Below, piece by piece: positions 61,076-64,000 of a DNA stretch of 64,000 nt. How positions within the stretch are numbered: position 1 is the first letter of the stretch; each line of letters starts with the position of its first letter. The position numbers were made by a program, and so were the translations under genes. Source of the DNA: Aphodosoma sp045126975 (GTDB lineage: Bacteria; Bacteroidota; Bacteroidia; Bacteroidales; Paludibacteraceae); the NCBI GenBank assembly GCA_045126975.1, contig JBGVPL010000013.1, positions 1 to 64,000 on the forward strand, in the 5' to 3' direction. Below the pieces are notes generated by a model. That model was not told the DNA's origin, searched no databases, and saw nothing but the letters and a program-made list of their open reading frames with translations.

Positions 61076-62026
61076 ATGCTTAATTTATCACAAAAGACAC
61101 GTGAAACTATTTTTATAATTCTATTGTTTCTCGTTCCGTTCTTAACACCTGCCACAGCTTTATTGTCGGGGTTGATTATTGCGTTTACAATTGGTAACCC
61201 ATTTGTTCAGCACAATAAGATTTTTACAAAGATATTGCTTCAAGCATCGGTTGTAGGATTGGGTTTTGGTATGAATTTGACTGAAGCAATGGAGGCAGGA
61301 AAAACAGGGTTTGTGTTTACAATATTCTCAATTGCATTGACGATGGGATTGGGATTATGGATTGGTAAGTTGTTGAAGATTAATACAGGAACACGTACTT
61401 TAGTGTCGGGAGGTACGGCGATATGTGGAGGTAGTGCTATTGCTGCGATTGCGCCAGTGATTAAGGCAAAAGATAACGACATGACTGTGGCATTAGGCAC
61501 AATTTTCACATTGAATGCGATTGCATTGTTTGTGTTTCCGCCACTCGGTAATTGGCTGGGAATGAGCGATACGGAATTTGGATATTGGTGTGCAATTGCG
61601 ATACATGATACGTCGTCGGTGGTTGGTGCTGCAGCAGAAAGGAGTGAATTGGCTCTACAAATTGCAACTACAACAAAATTGATTCGTGCGTTGTGGATTA
61701 TTCCGCTAACATTGATAATATCTGTTGTTTACAATAAATACAACAAAGAGGAAGGCGGTAAAGGTAAAATATCAATTCCTTGGTTTATATTCCTTTATGT
61801 GATTGCAATGGTGATTGCAACATACGTACCACAAGGTGCTGAATTGTATGAAAAGACGGTAGGTATTGCACGATATGGCATGATTTATACTTTGTTTTTG
61901 ATTGGCTCGGGATTATCGTGGCAAAGTTTGAAGCAAGTGGGATTCCGCCCTATTTTATTGGGCATAATTCTTTGGATTATCATATCGGTTGTATCGGCAA
62001 TAACGATATTATATGTAGGTTTTTAA
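61076..62026 (+). CDS. YeiH/UPF0324-family putative sulfate exporter
   Basis: A 316-residue membrane protein with ten or so helices. Family features: GLGFGMNLTEAM near 63-74, SGGTAICGGSAIAAIAPVIKA near 118-138, and AIHDTSSVVGAA near 179-190. Members are predicted transporters, some tied to sulfonate/taurine metabolism; physiological substrate unproven. Followed by tRNA-Thr after 9 bp. Confidence 0.88.
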   Translation: MLNLSQKTRETIFIILLFLVPFLTPATALLSGLIIAFTIGNPFVQHNKIFTKILLQASVVGLGFGMNLTEAMEAGKTGFVFTIFSIALTMGLGLWIGKLLKINTGTRTLVSGGTAICGGSAIAAIAPVIKAKDNDMTVALGTIFTLNAIALFVFPPLGNWLGMSDTEFGYWCAIAIHDTSSVVGAAAERSELALQIATTTKLIRALWIIPLTLIISVVYNKYNKEEGGKGKISIPWFIFLYVIAMVIATYVPQGAELYEKTVGIARYGMIYTLFLIGSGLSWQSLKQVGFRPILLGIILWIIISVVSAITILYVGF

Positions 62027-62035
62027 AATAACCTT

Positions 62036-62108
62036 GCCACATTAGCTCAGTTGGTAGAGCAACTCATTCGTAATGAGTAGGTCTGGGGTTCGAGTCCCCA
62101 ATATGGCT
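62036..62108 (+). tRNA. tRNA-Thr (anticodon CGT)
   Basis: A 73-nt cloverleaf: D arm GCTC..GAGC, anticodon stem ACTCA/TGAGT with loop TTCGTAA (anticodon CGT, reading ACG Thr codons), variable loop AGGTC, T arm TGGGG-TTCGAGT-CCCCA, discriminator T. CCA is not encoded. The acceptor stem GCCACAT/ATATGGC has one C-A mismatch at the fifth pair. Confidence 0.93.
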
Positions 62109-62110
62109 CT

Positions 62111-62230
62111 ATTTAGTTGAAAGTTGAAAGTTGAAAATTAGCCATTTGGCATTTGAAATATAATATAAATAAGCGAAAATCGAGTATAGAAAATCTCGCT
62201 ACTCGCTACTAATTACTATAAATCTACAAT
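62111..62230 (+). repeat. Heptamer spacer and leader of argS
   Basis: AGTTGAAAGTTGAAAGTTGA (62115-62134), then CTCGCTACTCGCTACTAATT and ACTATAAATCTACAAT before ATG; the same cassette logic as the rnf genes. Confidence 0.7.
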
Positions 62231-64000
62231 ATGATTGAACAAAAATTATCTAAAGCAGTTGTTGCTGCCGTAAAATCGCTTTACGGTCTTGACGTTGAAG
62301 AAAATGCAGTGCAATTACAAAAAACTCGTAGCGAATTTGAGGGAGATATTACACTTCTCACATTCCCTTTTGTAAAAGCTGCACGCAAAGCACCAGAACA
62401 AGTAAGTGCCGAAATTGGAGAATACTTAGTTGCAAATGAATCACTTGTAGTGAAATTCAATGTTGTAAAAGGTTTCTTAAACCTCTCTATCAATCAACAA
62501 CATTGGGTAGCTACACTCAACAATATCAATGCAGATGCCGACTTTGGTCATACTCGTGCTGATGAAAATTCACCTCTTATGATGATTGAATATTCATCGC
62601 CTAACACAAACAAACCTTTACACTTGGGTCATATTCGTAACAACCTTCTCGGTTATTCAATCTCACGCATCCAAGAGGCAAATGGCTGGAAAATTGTAAA
62701 AACCAACATCGTAAACGACCGTGGTATCCACATTTGTAAATCAATGCTTGCATGGTTGAAATATGGTAACGGCGAAACTCCTGCGTCAAGCGGCATGAAA
62801 GGCGACCACTTGGTAGGTAAATACTATGTAGAATTTGACAAACACTATAAAGCAGAAGTTAAAGAGCTTATGGCTCAAGGCATGGAAGAAGATGAGGCTA
62901 AACGCAAAGCTCCTCTCATGGTTGAAGCTCAGGCTATGCTCCTCAAATGGGAACAAAACGACCCAGAAGTACGCGGTTTGTGGCGCGAAATGAACGAATG
63001 GGTATATGCTGGTTTCGACGAAACATACAAGAAAATGGGTGTAGATTTCGACAAAATCTACTACGAATCAGATACATATCTCGAAGGTAAATCGAAAGTA
63101 GAAGAGGGACTTGAAAAAGGCATTTTCTACCGCCGCCCTGATAATTCAGTTTGGGCTAACTTGACAGCCGATGGTTTAGATGAAAAATTATTATTGCGAA
63201 CAGACGGTACTTCTGTTTACATGACTCAAGACATTGGTACTGCTAAACTTCGTTATCAAGACTACCCTATCAACAAAATGGTATATGTAGTTGGTAATGA
63301 GCAAAACTATCACTTCCAAGTGTTGTCGTTATTACTCGATAAACTCGGCTTTGAATGGGGTAAAGAGTTAGTACACTTCTCATATGGTATGGTTGAGTTG
63401 CCTGAAGGTAAGATGAAAAGCCGCGAAGGTACAGTGGTTGATGCTGACGACCTTATCGCAGAAATGGTGGCTCAAGCACGTGAAACATCTGACGAACTTG
63501 GCAAACTTGACAACTGCTCAGAAGATGAAATCAACGATATCTGTCGCATGGTTGGTCTTGGTGCATTGAAATATTTCATTTTGAAAGTTGACCCTCGCAA
63601 AAACATGACCTTCAACCCTAAAGAATCAATTGACTTCAACGGTAACACTGGTCCATTCATCCAATATACTAATGCTCGTATCAAATCAGTACTTCGCAAA
63701 GCAGCAGAGCAAGGTATCAACGCAACTGCAGCCAACGAAGCTATGGAAATCACAGACAAAGAGCGTGTCCTCATCCAAATGCTCACAAACTACCCTAATG
63801 TAGTACGCCAAGCTGGTGATGACTTCTCGCCTGCATTGATAGCAAACTACGTTTACGACTTAGTGAAAGAATACAACCAATTCTATCAAGCATCTCCAAT
63901 CCTAAAAGAAGAAAATGCAGAGGTGAAAAACTTGCGTCTTTTGCTTTCGGCAAATGTGGCTAAAGTTATTACTTCAGGTATGGGATTGCTCGGTATTGAA
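62231..64000 (+). CDS. argS: Arginyl-tRNA synthetase (3' end beyond window)
   Basis: First 590 residues of a class I aminoacyl-tRNA synthetase that charges tRNA-Arg; about 600 are expected, so only a few residues are missing. N-terminal Add-1 domain (1-110), HIGH-type motif SSPNTNKPLHLGHIRNN (near 118-134), KMSK-equivalent KMKSREGTVVDADDLI (near 396-411) and C-terminal DALR anticodon-binding region (near 480 onward, NYVYDLVKEYNQFY). The start is fixed by the leader cassette immediately before ATG. Confidence 0.97.
   Translation, partial: MIEQKLSKAVVAAVKSLYGLDVEENAVQLQKTRSEFEGDITLLTFPFVKAARKAPEQVSAEIGEYLVANESLVVKFNVVKGFLNLSINQQHWVATLNNINADADFGHTRADENSPLMMIEYSSPNTNKPLHLGHIRNNLLGYSISRIQEANGWKIVKTNIVNDRGIHICKSMLAWLKYGNGETPASSGMKGDHLVGKYYVEFDKHYKAEVKELMAQGMEEDEAKRKAPLMVEAQAMLLKWEQNDPEVRGLWREMNEWVYAGFDETYKKMGVDFDKIYYESDTYLEGKSKVEEGLEKGIFYRRPDNSVWANLTADGLDEKLLLRTDGTSVYMTQDIGTAKLRYQDYPINKMVYVVGNEQNYHFQVLSLLLDKLGFEWGKELVHFSYGMVELPEGKMKSREGTVVDADDLIAEMVAQARETSDELGKLDNCSEDEINDICRMVGLGALKYFILKVDPRKNMTFNPKESIDFNGNTGPFIQYTNARIKSVLRKAAEQGINATAANEAMEITDKERVLIQMLTNYPNVVRQAGDDFSPALIANYVYDLVKEYNQFYQASPILKEENAEVKNLRLLLSANVAKVITSGMGLLGIE

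Overview
The window reads as chromosome from a T9SS-bearing member of the Bacteroidales (Porphyromonas/Paludibacter/Prevotella side of the order rather than Bacteroides proper). The evidence is a SusC/SusD pair, BspA-type and M6-protease secreted proteins with type IX C-terminal sorting domains, an Rnf operon led by RseC, a TetR-TolC-MFP-RND efflux operon with a PG0541-like gene, and many promoters of the Bacteroidetes form TTTG-N19/20-TAnnTTTG. Base composition is A+T-rich by eye.

Layout. 1-640: at the left edge, two tandem leftward promoters and a boxA-like leader suggest an rRNA operon just outside the window. 644-2336 (minus): small membrane protein, XRE regulator, PRPP synthetase. 2715-9443 (plus): tetR-tolC-MFP-RND-PG0541-like efflux operon. 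9444-12340: repeat-rich spacer with a DUF234 ATPase remnant, a T9SS-secreted protein, and behind its start a structured RNA candidate. 12344-15274: rbfA, LolC/E-type permease, Ig-like lipoprotein. 15321-21681: rseC-rnfBCDGEA. 21796-26099 (minus): Fic protein with a Bro-N-like front, then a large BspA-like secreted protein. 26251-26559 (minus): a second, better supported structured RNA with its own promoter and terminator. 26639-36569 (minus): ftcD, GT2, a REP-associated transposase flanked by its repeats, amidase/golvesin-like protein, radical SAM plus UbiA prenyltransferase, MBL hydrolase. 36721-48480 (minus): two paralogous M6 proteases, Ig-like lipoprotein, SusD, SusC. 48894-60923 (mostly minus): YjjG, RsmI, coiled-coil protein, tdk (plus), PIF1-like helicase, CstA, small secreted proteins, a CorA with a large internal deletion, esterase, SmpB. 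61076-64000 (plus): YeiH-family transporter, tRNA-Thr(CGT), argS running off the end.

The most unusual property is the density of short dispersed repeats. They fall into four groups: (1) about 100-bp REP-like units related to the flanks of the RAYT transposase at 30116-30571; (2) small perfect palindromes of the GAGACGCAA..TTGCGTCTC and GGACGCAG..CTGCGTCC type; (3) hairpins built on CCCCCTAAAACAGGGGG; (4) heptamer tandem arrays (TCGCTAC, TTGAGAG, TGCATTR, TTTCAAA, AAGTAGT types). Several are inside genes and are translated (TolC signal peptide, amidase-like protein, helicase linker, lipoprotein, C-termini of RnfG and the LolC/E permease). A composite of heptamers plus an ACTAAAAATCTAAAA tail sits directly before the start codons of many genes, so it probably supplies their translation-initiation region. 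The two roughly 300-nt RNA candidates, which match no family I recognise, and this leader cassette are the best candidates for something undescribed.
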